64,000 nt of DNA from Calendula officinalis (GCA_963853835.1 OY970826.1:72658929-72722928), one strand, 5' to 3'. Counted from the first letter of the stretch, positions 11,367 through 23,965 are shown. Made by a program: numbers and translations. The notes: generated by a model not told the origin, from the letters alone.

Positions 11367-12192
11367 CTAGCATTCATCTCCCTTATGACCAGGATGATAA
11401 CATCTATAACATTTTCTAGGCCTATTCCTAAACATGTTTTCATAAGAAATTTTAGAAAATTGTTTTTCTCTTGACTGATCAGTATGAGTAAGTTTTTCAA
11501 ACTTTTGACTTAGAAATTTAATCTGATCACCATTAGACTTTAAAATGATATTTTTGTTATTTTAGTAGGTTGTTTAATTTTATTTTTTAATTGGTTTTGG
11601 AGGAGATGGATCTGGTTTCTTTTTTTTATTTGGCAAAGAAGTCTTATTATTTTTAGACTTCTTGCTTTTGCAACTTGAAGATCCTGTTGAAGTTGGTTTT
11701 GGATTATCATGTTTTAAAATGACAACTTTAACAGGCTCTTTAGGTTCTTCGGTACATGACTTTTCTGTTCCAGAAACTTCAGTATCAGTTATAACACTTG
11801 ATGTAGAAGTAGTTTCATTTTCATTATATTTTTCAAAAGTAGTTGTATTAAATAATAATTCAAATGGTGGAACAACAGATGTGTCATACTGCACTACTTC
11901 GGGTTCAGTATCAGAAATTTCTTTATCAGGAAATTCAATACTGAGATCTTGTAGTGCAGTATAGCACTTTGAACAGATAGATGGACCAATATGTTTATCA
12001 AAAATGAGTTTTTTCCTCATCATCTGACTCAGTTTGACATCCAACTTTACAAAATGTTTTTGAGTTGACAAACTGAATAGGGTTCATATAAGAAAATTCT
12101 TCAAATAAATCAGCAAAATTGTTTCTATTCTTTAACTGAGGATCAACACCAAGTGCAACCCTCACATTTTCTGGAAATTGTTGATTTAGACA
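11367..12192 (-). pseudogene. Copia B gag C-terminal part with second zinc knuckle
   Basis: Downstream of the main gag frame the coding text continues through several frames: first a segment just after the stop (12190-12010), then 12071-11580 (Ser/Thr-rich, with a Lys/Pro-rich tail), then a second CCHC box at about 11421-11380 (C-x2-C-x4-H-x4-C). The double knuckle matches the gag of Copia A. At least two frameshifts separate the pieces. The element ends at about 11367. Confidence 0.6.
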
Positions 12193-13746
12193 TTAATTTA
12201 ATTTAATAGAGGCATTCCCCCAAGATTTACACTGTTTTTCAAATTTTTCTTTTTCCAATTTGTGTAAATGAGCTTTGTCAGCTAATCTTTGGTTCATGTC
12301 TTGTAAGTTAACAAAATTTAATTCTAAATCTTTAAATTTTGCTAATTTATCTAAATGTTCATTATTTACCCTTTCAAGTTCAAGAATAGTTAATTTTAAA
12401 GCCTTTTCTTTCTGTACTAAAGTGTTAAGATCAACAATCATGTACTCAAATTTTTTTTCTTTTTCATTCATTGAATTAGTTTGAAAGGAACTCACCTTGT
12501 ACAACTGAGTGGAATCCCAATCAGTATGAACACTCATCCTCTCAGCTTCTTTGATATCCTTCTCAAAGGAGCTCTTCAAATCATCTTCAATGAAAGCCAT
12601 AAAGGCTTTGTTTTCAACCTCTTCCTCATCATCACTGAGCTCTTCATCCATCCAAGCTTCAGAGTAAAGTGCCTGATGAGGTGCTCCATTCCCTGCTGCA
12701 CTCTTGCCTTTGCTCCAGTTCTTCAACTTGACATACTTGCCCCTATACCGTTTAGCACGGTATGCAATCTTGTCATTCTGATCAGTTTCAGTTGACTTAG
12801 TACGACAATTGGCAACAATGTGTCCAGGCTTTCCACACCTGTAGCATAGACCTGATCTTGGGTCAGTATTAGAAGAGCTAACACCCAGCCTCTTCTTCTT
12901 CAACTGATCCAGCTTCATAGACTCGAGAGCCATTTCAGTTTCAAGCTCCTCTGCCTCAGCATCAGCAAGATCAACCTCTGGCTCTTCAGGCTCAGTGACA
13001 GTATAAGCCTGTTGCACAACTAAAGCCATGACAGTGGAAGTCTTGTCAGTTTTCTTCCAGTTGATCAGTCTTGCAGCATTGTTCTCCTCATGATTCAACA
13101 TTAACCCATACAGTGTTTGAAGAGTGTATGTTTCAATGTTGTTAGCAGCATTGACAGAGTTTGTCATGTCAAGGAATTGTTCAGGAAGACTGTCCAGAAA
13201 CTTTTGAACAAGTTCTCCTTCTTCCTTCACAATCCCTACACTGATGAGATCATGGATAACAGTATTGAACCTGTTATAGAGAGTGGTGATGTCTTCATTT
13301 GGACTTGAGAAGAAGTTTTCATACTTCCTTCTCATGTTGCTCTTTCTCTGCAACTTCACCTTAGTTGTGCCTTCATAGGTGACTGATAAGCTATCCCACA
13401 TAGCTTTTGCAGTTGGCAATTTCATAATTGCATTCAGTATTACTTTGGTAACTGCATTACCAATCACCCCCTTTGCTCTAGAGTTCAGACTGTACAAATG
13501 ACGGTCGGTATCATTCCATGTATGCTTCAGTTTTGGGACTGTTCTTGTGCTTTCAGGAGCATCATCAGTAGCTGCAACGGGTTCCACAGTTTGTGGAATG
13601 ATGGGACCATCAGACAGTACTGTGAGCATTTCATGATGAATGGACTCAAGATATCATTGAGCTTTTAGTTTCCATTGATGGAAGTCTTTGCCATCGAAGA
13701 TTAGCACTCCCTTTCCAGACATGACTGCTGCAACAATGGAAGACAT
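12193..13746 (-). pseudogene. Copia B gag, main part
   Basis: ATG at 13746-13744 lies about 85 bases inside the primer-binding site. The frame runs to a stop at 12193 except for one in-frame TGA at 13656-13654, where the local context suggests a lost Trp codon. Domains: an N-terminal substrate-binding-like region, a Copia gag helical domain (Asp-Ser-Leu-Pro-Glu-Gln-Phe near 13190), a CCHC knuckle Cys-Tyr-Arg-Cys-Gly-Lys-Pro-Gly-His...Cys at about 12847-12804, an acidic patch (near 12640), and a long coiled coil rich in Leu, Glu and Lys (12480-12200). The role is capsid formation and RNA packaging. Confidence 0.8.
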
Positions 13747-13844
13747 TCTTGATTTTGAAGGTTGGGAAGGGTATGTATAAGGAATGGCTGTCAGGGTAAT
13801 AGATCGACTAAATAAGATATTATTTAGCCTGCTCTGATACCAGT

Positions 13845-14343
13845 TGTTAGGTTACAACGCCCTGGTTTTATAAGTTAATTGATTAGATTTAATATACTTA
13901 AGACAATTAAAGTGTAGAAAACAGTATTAGAGGGTCAATGTATAAATCCACTAAGTGTGGCTTGTTGCGGAATAACAAGACCACTAATCAATTACAAAGA
14001 TGTGAAAGTAAAGTACGTGAATTGGTGAGTACTCCTTTGCCAATTGATCTCTATTTATAATGATATAGCGATCTTACAAAATGGGCAAAGGAGGAATGGA
14101 AGGACTGGTCAAGGAAAGTGACTAAGATCAAGGGACTTGATTTTAGTCAGTTACATTCGAGAATGTAACTCAATCCATCCACTCAGTATTGGATTTCCAA
14201 TACTGAGTGCCAATACTGAGCAGCCAATACTGCCTACTCAGTATTGGACCCAGACTTAGCTAAATTCTACAAAACTATTTTAAGCTAGTCTAGGTTGTCT
14301 TGTTATCTTAAGATCTAAAGGGGTAAGGCTTTTTGCCTTAACA
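13845..14343 (-). repeat. 5' LTR of Copia B with adjacent PBS
   Basis: On the minus strand it starts TGTTAAGGCAAAAAGCC and ends GTAACCTAACA, 499 bp. Two bases further in, TGGTATCAGAGC (13842-13831) is the primer-binding site complementary to the 3' end of initiator methionine tRNA. A TATAAATAG box lies near 14060. At 14177-14250 several CTCAGTATTGG / CCAATACTGAG palindromic units occur. Confidence 0.85.
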
Positions 14344-14962
14344 CAATTGGATCCTAGATAACCCACACAAGTTGGGGGAGTTAGTGACACCTACTTGGGG
14401 CGGTACCACCCTACGCAAGGGTAGTGTGTCGAGAAATAGATAACCCGGAAAGCGGGGGAGTTTGAGATAACCCGGAAATCGGGATAGAAATAGTTAACCC
14501 GGAAACGGGGGAGTTTACCTAGATAACCCATATCGGGGGAGTTGTTTCGGGGAGGCCCGTTACGTATGTGTTGGGCTTATGGCAAGCCATATAGTATGTT
14601 TGACTATGTGCAATTTGATAATTATTTAATTATTATTTTATTGCAATATTTCTAACCGGGTCTAAAACCCATGTTTCTCATGAGACAATCTTGTCTCACG
14701 TACTACGTTTATTTTTTACTATGTACTCAGGATCAGGAGCTAAGGATTAGGCGGCCCGTAGTAGTAGCATTGGATGATTAAACTCGGTGTACTTATTTAA
14801 TTCCCTAGACTAGTTTTGATATATTTGTAACACCGGTTTTTGGTACTTCTTAATTATTCCAAATGTTTTATTTAAACCATAATTTTTGGATGATTGGATT
14901 TTTATTAGTTAAACTTATTCATTTAAAAAGTTTAAATTGATTTGAAAAATTGGTGTGTTACA
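14344..14962 (+). repeat. Ty3/Gypsy LTR remnant (3' part)
   Basis: It ends in GGTGTGTTACA, like the Tekay-like LTRs at 24865 and 31309, and shares conserved blocks with them (TAAAACCCATG, a TCTCACGTACTA block and CTATGTACTCAGG). The left edge abuts the Copia B LTR, so Copia B probably inserted here. Between 14350 and 14545 it has three to four imperfect units of GATAACCCGGAAA plus CGGGGGAGTT, at the place where the full Tekay-like LTR has an unrelated repeat (see 16940-17110). No coding capacity. Confidence 0.65.
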
Positions 14963-15906
14963 GCGGGTGAGCCAGATTTTCCCCATACAAGAATACCGTT
15001 CAACCAATGGGGATGTTGTTGAGACATTTTTGTGAGTTTTTGAAAGTGAAAGCGTAAGAAAAATTGTAGAGAATGTGTAGAAGATGGTGTGAAAAAAAGT
15101 TATGGTTAAAAGGGTTATTTATAATAGGTTTTATTAAAAAAAAAATTAAATTCGTTCAAAACTAGCTGTTGGCAACGGCTAGTCCACGAAACACCATCCC
15201 ATTCGCTCGCTGCTCTCGTCGACGCTCCCACGGACCGCCTTGCTCACGTAACGAGCGGCGGTGTGGTGGCGAGGCCAGCGAGCCCCACCCCTCGTTACCA
15301 TACCGATCTCTAATGACCAGATACATGTTCATCTATGGAATTTGCATAATCATAATCATAATTGTCTTCATGATAATCATTGTAAACATTGCGAGGCGTT
15401 TCCTGGTGAAAATAAAAATCAAAGACCACATTATATACATAAAGAGTAATAGAATAAAATTTATTATGCAGACTAAAATCATAAACTGTGTAGGAAGAAC
15501 TTTACTTCCTAGTTTCGGGTTCGATCAATTAGGTAAGGCAAATAAAGGATTGGAACTGATATGATCTGTGACTAGAATCGATTGAACGAAATCAAGAACG
15601 ATTGAACGAAGTTACGAAATCAAGAACGATTGAACGAAGTTACGAAATCAAGTTTCCGTAATGCCGTTTCCAATTCCAAATTCGTTTCTGCCCTTGGACG
15701 ATACCGATTACCATCATGAACGAAGAGCCAGGAACTAAATGATGGACTAATAGGCCCTAAATATGAAAATGGACTAATTGGGCTTAGAGTTTAATCAGAA
15801 ACTTACGAATGGGCCATCAATTTTGAACGGGAAAACTATATGAAATTGGGCCCCTTAATATGTGTGGGCCATGGGCGGTTGCCCTGGCCCAGACCTAGAG
15901 CCAGCC
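14963..15906. other. Unassigned repeat-derived spacer
   Basis: No gene supported. There is a near-palindrome around 15165-15182 (GGCAACGGCTAG). An open frame at 15169-15564 has biased composition and no recognisable domain. A direct repeat of GAACGATTGAACGAAGTTACGAAATCAA occurs twice at about 15595-15652. The segment ends in CTAGAGCCAGCCCTG (15892-15906), which resembles a terminal repeat of hAT-type non-autonomous elements; its partner was not found. Confidence 0.35.
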
Positions 15907-15978
15907 CTGCTAACTATCCACTTTAATAAATTGATATTAATTTTATACCATTACTTTTACTTTTAAAACTCATTAATA
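15907..15978 (-). repeat. MITE copy 1 (inverted), left piece
   Basis: Reverse complement of the middle of the MITE seen whole at 32820-33131. It continues at 31455 after removal of everything from 15979 to 31454, with a TA duplicated at the joint. It is the oldest visible layer of the nest. Confidence 0.7.
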
Positions 15979-16154
15979 TTTCCTCCGTATCAAAATAAGT
16001 GACACAAATTGGCTTACACGTTTTTTAAGGTAAAATATTAAAGTAGAGGTTAAAATAGATTAAAGTACATAGTTAGTTGAGAATGAGTCTCACTTTTCTT
16101 GAATAAAGTGATATTAATGAGTTTTAAAAGTAAAAGTAAGGGTATAAGGGTAAT
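15979..16154 (+). repeat. MITE copy 2, left piece
   Basis: It starts TTTCCTCCGTATCAAAATAAG after a TA target site (15977-15978) and matches the left half of the intact MITE at 32820-33131. It is interrupted at GTAAT (16150-16154) by the Tekay-like element and resumes at 31310. Confidence 0.85.
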
Positions 16155-17270
16155 TGTAACGACCCGAAATTTGTAAATAAATAAATTGTGCAAAAATATG
16201 ATAAATAAGGATAAATCGTTTAAGGAACGTAGGAATTGGTTTCGTGTCATTTGGACACCGTACGAGAAAGTTATGGACGAAACCGGGTCGAGCCAAAGAT
16301 CAAAAACTGCAGCCTGTGCTGCGTGTGAAGTTCACGACGCGAACTTGGTTCGCGATCGTGAAGTCGAGGCAGCGATTTGGGCAGTCTGGCGTGAAGTAGT
16401 TCCCGATCACTTACCGATCGTGAAGTTCGCGCGCTCATCGGAGTTCACGACGCGAACTTGTTAGCGATCGTGAACTCCCTTCCGACACCAGCATTAAAGA
16501 CGGGAATTTTCATTTATTACACACATTAAACCCTAGTTTTTCCCTCTCCTTGTGTGTGAACGATTTTGAGTGTAAGGTGTCGTTTGGAGCTCAATCTTCA
16601 TCAAATCTTGGTGATTCTTGCTCCTTATTGAAGAACAAAGGTTATCGGTTGGAAGATTTGAGGCATTCAAATCTTGAGAAGTGATATTGGCGTTTAAGGA
16701 ACACAACAATTGGTTAAGCTTGGCTAAGGTGAGTACATGTGAACTTTCAAAACTGAGTACATAGCTAGTAAATGTTTATAATTAAATGCTTTTATCGAGT
16801 CTTTAAGTAATTTAGTTAATTATGTGATTTTTGATGAATTGCTTATGTGATGATGAATCGATTAATTGAATGAGAAATGATGGAGCTATAGGCTCACAAT
16901 GATAAAAGATAAGTGATGACGATGATGTTGATGTCCCTAGGGCCATAGTAGATTGGAGGCATTCCGGTTATTACGGTACCTTAAGGTTAGTGGTAGATTG
17001 GAGGCATTCCGATTACCCAATACCTATGAGTCCCGGTAGATTGGAGGCATTCCGATTACCGTGGATATGACGGTCTTGATAGATTGGAGGCATTCCGATT
17101 ATCTTGACATTGGCCAAATGATGAAAGTAATGAAGTGACCCAAATGAACCTAGTAATATTATTTTAAGTTTAAATGATATTATGTGACTAGTTGTTTATC
17201 GGGTTTTAAACCCATCTATCTCACGAGGCAATTTTGTCTCACGTACTATGTTTGTGTTTTGCTATGTACT
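16155..17270 (+). repeat. Tekay-like 5' LTR, first part
   Basis: First 1116 bases of the 5' LTR. It has CpG-rich hairpin arms TTCACGACGCGAAC (16331-16344) and GTTCGCGATCGTGAA (16348-16362), with a second set near 16442-16472. Four units of TAGATTGGAGGCATTCCG lie between about 16950 and 17105. The LTR is interrupted at GTACT (17266-17270) by Copia element D and resumes at 24618. Confidence 0.9.
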
Positions 17271-17917
17271 TAATGGTGATTTTCGGTTATTACATGTAAC
17301 AAAACGCAGCGGAAAGATTTAATCACCATGAACAGATCTTGATATCAATCATACAATTAAACTATAAGAAAATCAAAGAGAATGGTATAAGAATTCATAC
17401 CCTAGTTGCCTTTGATTATTGTGTATTCGGATGGAGTTGGTGATGGATTGAAACCAAGTATTCAATTAGAATACCTCTAAAAGAAAGTCCACACAACACT
17501 TCAAGAACACCAAAGGAGGATGCTAGTCCTTGATTCTTGAGAGCAAATGGAAGCAAAAGATGGGATGTATTGTGTGTGTATGCCGTGAATTCACAAGGCA
17601 AGGGAGGGAGTTTATGGAGTCATTTACACTCCATAATGGTGCCTTAATTCCCATTAATGATTTCCATAAACCATTGACCAATATTTACACACAAGTCCTT
17701 ATCTTTTGTTCCTTCTAGTTTGCTCACATTAAGGTTTCAATATTAACATTTAATATTAAACTTATATATAAGCATGTAGCTTATATTAATATATAATGTA
17801 ATTACCCTAATTACACTATATATCTTATGGTGCTAAGTGTTTAAGTGTGTGACCCTTTAGGCTCACAAACTACTAGCCATATAACTATATGTTATACGCG
17901 TGAAGCATATTCCAACA
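17271..17917 (-). repeat. 3' LTR of Copia D
   Basis: It is 647 bp and identical to 23966-24612 except for one base. It ends (on the plus strand) TTCCAACA next to the polypurine tract. Confidence 0.9.
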
Positions 17918-18779
17918 GCTCCCACTTGCGCACGTGATAACATCAAGTAGTTATACAAGCAAAGGTTAGAGTCTAGCAACCCGCCAATGCCCCTAGAAGT
18001 ACATGAGGAGTTTCATAAAATCTTTGTTCAAAGTTTTCGAGCAGTTATCCTTTTGTTACCGATACTATGTTGAATTTTAGACAAGGATAAATGTCAATCT
18101 AAAATTTCAACGATTCTGTTTCTCGATCTATACATTGAAGTAGATTACCAAAACCAATCAAGATTCATCTTGATTACCTTTTGGGTGTGGCCACACATAC
18201 ATCTATTCAAATCATCGAGGGGCCCAGTAGTATCTAATCCACATGCGTGGAGGAACAAATTCTTTGTTGACTGCACGTGTCTGTCATATGCTTAATGACA
18301 AACCCGATAATGGTTGTTATAGCAGCCTTATTCAGGTCAGCGTTTAACCATATCAAAGTTTGCCCCTCTACATACACAAACCAACTTGCATCTCAAGTCA
18401 GAGGATAAGTGACAAAGCCTTTGTGAGATTCACTTGTGACATAAATCCAGGAAGTGATTTCTCATAGGTTGGGTCAGTCCAATCGTGCATCGTTATGAAC
18501 GACATGTGAGTTTGATTTCATCATCCTTAGTCATACTAAGATAATGTCATCAATGCCCTCAGATTTGTCTTAATAATATTCCCATATTATTAATATGACA
18601 ATGGACAATTTAGAATATAAAACACAGTAAATATTCAAGGATATAAACATGCAAATATAGAACACAGTAGATATTCATATAAAAACGATCATATCAAATA
18701 TATCAAATTATTCCAATATAAACTGCTCACAGTTCCATTATCCAAATACTAAAACAGATTTACATGAAACTACTAGCTT

Positions 18780-21390
18780 GTCAAAGTCTAATGTTCCATT
18801 CATATTCAAGATGTTTGGTACAAGACATTGAGTTCGATAAAGCGTCAGCTAGTTAGTTATCTGTTTGAACTTTAAGTGTACGAATTTCACATATCTCGAT
18901 AAATCATTCGAATGTAGTGAACCTTCGTAAATAGGATCTAGCGTCATCACGACCTATTTCAAAACCAACATAAGTATAGCAAGTATACTTAGTTTCAGTT
19001 CAGTATCTCCACCATGACCAAGAAACATATCTCCAGTACTTTAAAATACTTCAATGTGTTCTTAACAGCAATCCAGTGACCTCTCATGAATTCTGTTGGT
19101 ATTTTCTAGTAAGGCCCCCTAAGGACGTTACATTTGGCCTAGTGCTCCTTACAGCGTACATGATGAATGCAATAGCCGATTCATAGGGGATTACATTCAT
19201 CCGCTTCACCACATCAGGTGTGGAAGGTCCTTGAGTCTCACTCATGGCATACGAGGACTTCCTCGTTTGGGAGTACCACTCTAAACCATTTAGAATTTTG
19301 TCAATGTAAGCACTTTGACTTAAACCAATTAACCGCTTTGATCTATCATTATAGATCTTTACTTCAAGTATGTATGTCGTGTCCCTACAATCCATCATTT
19401 CGAAACATTTTCCAAGCCAGGATTTTCATCTTGTAGCATGGTATATTGTTTCACATGAGTGACATGTCATCAACATGTATGACTTGAGAAACGACAACGC
19501 TCCCACTAGCATTCATATATACACATACTCAGTTTGGGCTTCAGGTGAAACAAACGTTTTGATTTCATCATCAACCAAATTTCATAGTCATAGTACACTA
19601 CTTTGGCTATAAGAATCCTAATGTATTTAGTAACAGGCGAGAAGGTTTCATCATTGTCAATCCAATAGGATTGAGTGTAACCTTTTGCTACTATGAGAGA
19701 TTTATAGGTGTGTATATTTTCATCCATGTCAACAGTCTTACTGTTTTGAGAAAGATCAACTAAGTTCAAAACTTGATTGTCTCTCATGGATTTTATTTTC
19801 GCATTCATAGCTTCAAGTCATTTTTCGAATTCAAAATTCGATAATGCAACTTGATAGTTAGGGGGTTCATAATGATCCTCGAAACTTGCTCCTCAGCATC
19901 GACATAAATCTATATCGTTCAGGTGCATGAAGTGTCCTTGCGGATCTATGAATGGGAACAACATCATCCTGTGGTCCAACATCTGTATGTCCAGCCTTAG
20001 AATGATATTTGCTAGTGTTACCAGAAGGTTGTGTATCTTCACTTTGAATCTTGTCAAAGTCTATAGTGCTCCCACTTGCTTTGTGAAATGAGACTGTTCT
20101 CAAGAAACTCAGCATACCGAGTAACAACAATTTGTTCTCAGTTGGGAAGTAAAATAGTAATCGAAGATATACTTGATAGATATGGGTTCAAGTTTGTTCG
20201 GCATGTCTCGTTCCACGAGATCCTCACAACCCCAGATCCTCAAGTAAGACAAATTAGGGACTTTTCCACGCCATATCTCATATGGTGTCTTTTTAACCTT
20301 TTGGTCGGAACCATATCAAGTATTCGAGCACCAGACTTCAGTGCATGCCCCTCAAAAGGATAGTGTAAGAGTAGTAGGACTCATCATAGATCGCACCATG
20401 TCATACAGGGTCCGATATCTCAATCCAGACGCACCATTATCTTGTGGAGTGTATGAAAGAGTGAATTGTGAGACAATCTCACGATGTGAGGGATGATCCA
20501 GAAACTCTTGACTCATGTACTTTCATCCTTAATCAGGACTGAAAGCCTTTGTTGTCTTGCTGAGTTGATTTTCTACTTTTACTTTAGAAAGCTTTGAACG
20601 TGTCAAAGATTTCATGTTTATGTCTAATCAAGTAAACATAACCATAGCGACTGATATAATTAAAGCTTCCATGTTGATGTTTAATCAAGTAAACATAACC
20701 ACATCGAATGATATCATCAATGAAAGTAGGTGGCACCTTCCCTAGTCTTAGTTCTAAAAGGGCCACATACATCAGTATGTATGAGTCCAAGTAGATTTGT
20801 AGCTCTTTCGCCAACTTGGGAGAAAAACTTTCTTGTTATCTTTCCATAATATACAAGAGAGGCATTTTAAATGATTCATAATCATTTCTAAAGAAGCCCG
20901 TCGAGTTTTAGTATCAAAATGCGTTTCTTGTTTATGTGGAAAAGATGACGATGATCTAGGTAAGTAGAATCCAAACCAATTTGGATTCTTGAGTGCAACA
21001 TTTGTATATAGAACTATCGTTTGAATTAGGATCATGCATATTAATTTCAAACATACTATTACAATGAATAGTTATAAAAAAAATGTTATTTTTCATAAAA
21101 CAAAATATCATAATCCATTATTCAACAAACGATAAAGCTAAACAATGCATAATTGACAATTGTTCAAAACAATAATTAACGCATTAGGAAGGATAAGATC
21201 ACAGCTTCCATTCATTTAGCTTTCTACTTCACATTCAATCTTGCACATTTGTGTAAATGTGAGTTCCACAACTAGTGTCATACACTCAAGATTTATCACG
21301 AAAAGTATAGAGTTCTATAATGAAGATACCTAATATGCTAACTAGAACACATTTTACCTTCATCAACTCTGCCAAGTCGGCAGGACAATT
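18780..21390 (-). pseudogene. Copia D pol, degenerate
   Basis: Recognisable scraps in minus-strand order: integrase with Tyr-Gly-Tyr-Val-Tyr-Leu-Ile-Lys-His (20814-20584), where about 60 bases are tandemly duplicated so the motif appears twice; the pre-RT linker with Ala-Pro-Glu-Arg-Tyr (near 19915); the RT start with Met-Asn-Ala-Lys-Ile-Lys-Ser-Met and Val-Ala-Lys-Gly-Tyr-Thr-Gln (19808-19506); and the RT end with Ile-Gly-Leu-Ser-Gln-Ser-Ala-Tyr (19398-19084). The RT catalytic Asp-Asp block and most of RNase H are missing or unreadable. Frames change repeatedly, so no functional enzyme can come from this copy. Confidence 0.75.
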
Positions 21391-22030
21391 CCTCCTTCAA
21401 TGGCCAGTTTCATCGCAATGATGGCAAGAAATATCCTTTGCAGGGTGCTCCTTTTTAGCAGGTGGGGGAATCGTAGGTTTGGAAAAGTAAACTAGCTTAC
21501 CCTTACCTAGACTCTTGCCTTGTGCTTGCGGTTTACCTTCCCTAATTGCAAGAAAAGTATTGGGTAACCCTTGCTCAACCAGTTTTACCATAGCATGTTC
21601 AATGATTGTCTTCCCCATGCTATGTACTTTTAAAACACTTTTCAAACTGGTCATAGTCCTTGGATAGTGAGGTAAGAATCAAGCTCATTCCAAGAACTTG
21701 TGGTAAGGGGTAACCAAGACGTTCCATTGGATCAAGATAGCATTGCATATTCAAGATGTAAGTGCTAACTGATTGGCCGTCCTCCTGATTGCAAGCGTGG
21801 AATGCTTTAACTGTTTTGAACAGTTCAAGTTCTGCCATTTGTTGAAATATCATTTTCAACTCGCTTATCATGTCATATGTTGTGAGTTCCTCGAAGTACT
21901 TTCGAATCTCGGGGTTCATGCTCACAAGCATATGAGTAGCAACTTCTTGGTGTTCGTTAAACGTTTCAGTAAAGGCTTGACGAACAGCAGCAGAATCACT
22001 GACAGGAGGTGCCTCAGGTAAGGCCTCTTA
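21391..22030 (-). pseudogene. Copia D gag, broken
   Basis: A segment of the UBN2/gag_2 type (Glu-Glu-Leu-Thr-Thr-Tyr-Asp-Met near 21890; Tyr-Ile-Leu-Asn-Met near 21760) is followed, in another frame, by a CCHC knuckle Cys-His-His-Cys-Asp-Glu-Thr-Gly-His...Cys at about 21425-21386. The upstream gag start is not recognisable, and one frameshift lies near 21640. Confidence 0.75.
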
Positions 22031-22665
22031 TAGGTGTATCAACTTTCTCATCTCTAAGGACAATCCTTAGAATTCGATATCAGAAGATAAAGTTGATATT
22101 AGTCAGTTTCAGTTTTCAAGAACTGATTTTTGAGTGGAGATACTTAGGTTTTGATGTTGTTGTTATCTGTATAACAACCAAAGTTCAAAAAATAGTATTT
22201 TCAATAATAATTTCTTTTAATCAATTAACTACCCAATTAATTTTAATTAAAAGCTAAGATCCCATTGAGCTTCTATCACCGCATCAGTTGATCTGCTAGA
22301 GGTGATAGATCCAATAAGTAGGTGACGATCAACAATTGCATTACAAGTGCAACTCTTAGAGGTATGGGACTTCATGGCACCTAGTGAACAAGCATCTAGG
22401 GTCAAGTGGCATGTTTGTCGCATCGTCGCCTCGAGTCAAGGTCTCACCGTTAACTCGATTAAGTCATCCAATGTGAAATCATGTCAAAATAGCTCTAGGT
22501 CTCACGCGTAGAGAATAATGACCTCGGATCTAGATTCAAACCACGTCTCACGTGAATTCAAAAATAGAAGCAAGTGATTTACAACCGATTGGACGGCGTG
22601 ACTTAAATTTTAGGTATGTTAAATTTTAATTAATAAAATTTTATTAAGATATGAATGAATCATGT

Positions 22666-22895
22666 ACTTCATTCATACCACTTCATAAGTCTTGTAATAA
22701 ATGGTAAAAACATTTAACGATTATTAAGGTTTAAGTTTCAAATCGTATTTAAACTTAGTTTAATCTCAAAACAATTTTAGATTAAAGGTTTAATCATCAA
22801 TGATTAACGATTATTTTAAGTTTCAAATCATATTTAAACTTAGTTTAATCTCAAAACACTTTTAGATTAAAGGTTTAATCATCAATGATTAACTA
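22666..22895. repeat. Tandem repeat, about 85-bp period, two copies
   Basis: AAACTTAGTTTAATCTCAAAACA occurs at 22751 and 22836 with the surrounding text repeated. It is AT-rich and lies in the untranslated leader between the 5' LTR and gag of Copia D. The rest of this leader (22900-23950) shows no gene. Confidence 0.6.
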
Positions 22896-23965
22896 GTAAT
22901 TATCGATGATTAAATGTTTGGATGTTTTAATGTTTGTGTCAAAAAACCGTTTTTAATTGTTTTATTTACTTGTATCTAATAGGAAAAGAAAACAACCACA
23001 AACATAAATAAAACATGCAACAAATTTTGTGCAAACCTCGACCGATGAAATCCTAGGTTCGGTCACGTGAGTCATCACGACGGACCGAAGGGTCAAACTA
23101 GGGGACGGGCCAATATGAACCCAAACGGGCCTACATAAACCCAATGGGCTCCCACTTGCTCCAAGACATTCTTGAGCAAGTAGAACCCAAAATTGTGAAA
23201 AAATGCAATCTGCCAGAAAATTCCAGCAGACTTTGAAGCCCGAAAAGTCACTGAAGGAGTCTTCGTTAGTCTTCCCGGCCTTCTGGAAAGTTGTAGCCCA
23301 CGACTTTGCAAGAATTTTAGGCTTTTGAATCGCCCAAAACGGAGTCCGTATGCCTCTGGAAAACCTGTTTTCGTACAGCACTCGCTTTTGTGACGGAAAT
23401 TTGTTGTTTTCTTCATTAGTCTTCAATATTTTTTGTCAACAATTTACAATAAAAAGATAAAATAAATACAATCTATTCTATTACTTTTATATTACAAATT
23501 GCCCCAAAAATGGCACCAAAAATAAAAGAAAAAAAATGAAACAAATTACAACAATTAAGCCAAAAAACAAGGCTTTTCCCAAAACAACCAAACAACCAAA
23601 CATCAACCACATTCATTCACAAACGGTCTAGGCTTTCATCGGTTTGCACAAACAAGCAACAATTGACAAGGCTTTGGCTTGGGATATGGCAAAAATACAT
23701 GTTTTGCCATATCAACAAAATGGAATTAAAAATTAAATTCCAAGCCAAATAATCAAAAAATACAATAACAAGATTAATTTTTTGATTTGATTTTGTAACA
23801 AGTGACAATAGGGTTCCAAAAATACCATATTTTAACCCATTAATTTATAAAAAACCGAAAAAAAATTAAAAATCGGAATTTAAAACACCAAAAAAACTTT
23901 GGTTTTTGCCACTTTTCACAAAATCTAGCTAATTATATGATTAATATAATGACTCGTGATACCAC

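Larger units (their letters stand above)
11367..14343 (-). mobile_element. Ty1/Copia fragment B: 5' LTR plus gag, pol missing
   Basis: Read on the minus strand: 5' LTR (14343 to 13845), primer-binding site (13842-13831), gag (13746 down to about 11370), then an abrupt stop against the PPR-like fragment. Protease to RNase H and the 3' LTR are absent. The LTR is clearly related to those of the non-autonomous element at 57430-60579: same ends, the same palindromes and the same TATA region, at roughly 80% identity by eye. Fragment B therefore shows what the gag of that family looks like. It is truncated and inactive. Confidence 0.8.

Noticed and set aside
11662..11964. Plus-strand 100-codon frame
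   Set aside because: Antisense shadow of the Ser/Thr-rich end of Copia B gag.
15169..15564. Open frame of 131 codons read as a gene
   Set aside because: Arg/Ile-biased composition, no domain, no splice or promoter context; it lies in repeat-derived spacer.
16940..17110. Regular repeats resembling a CRISPR array
   Set aside because: Plant LTR context, units of about 18 bases with irregular spacers, and no Cas genes.
22962..23426. Minus-strand 154-codon frame in the Copia D leader
   Set aside because: No recognisable domain; it lies between the PBS and gag in an untranslated leader, with competing frames of equal length.
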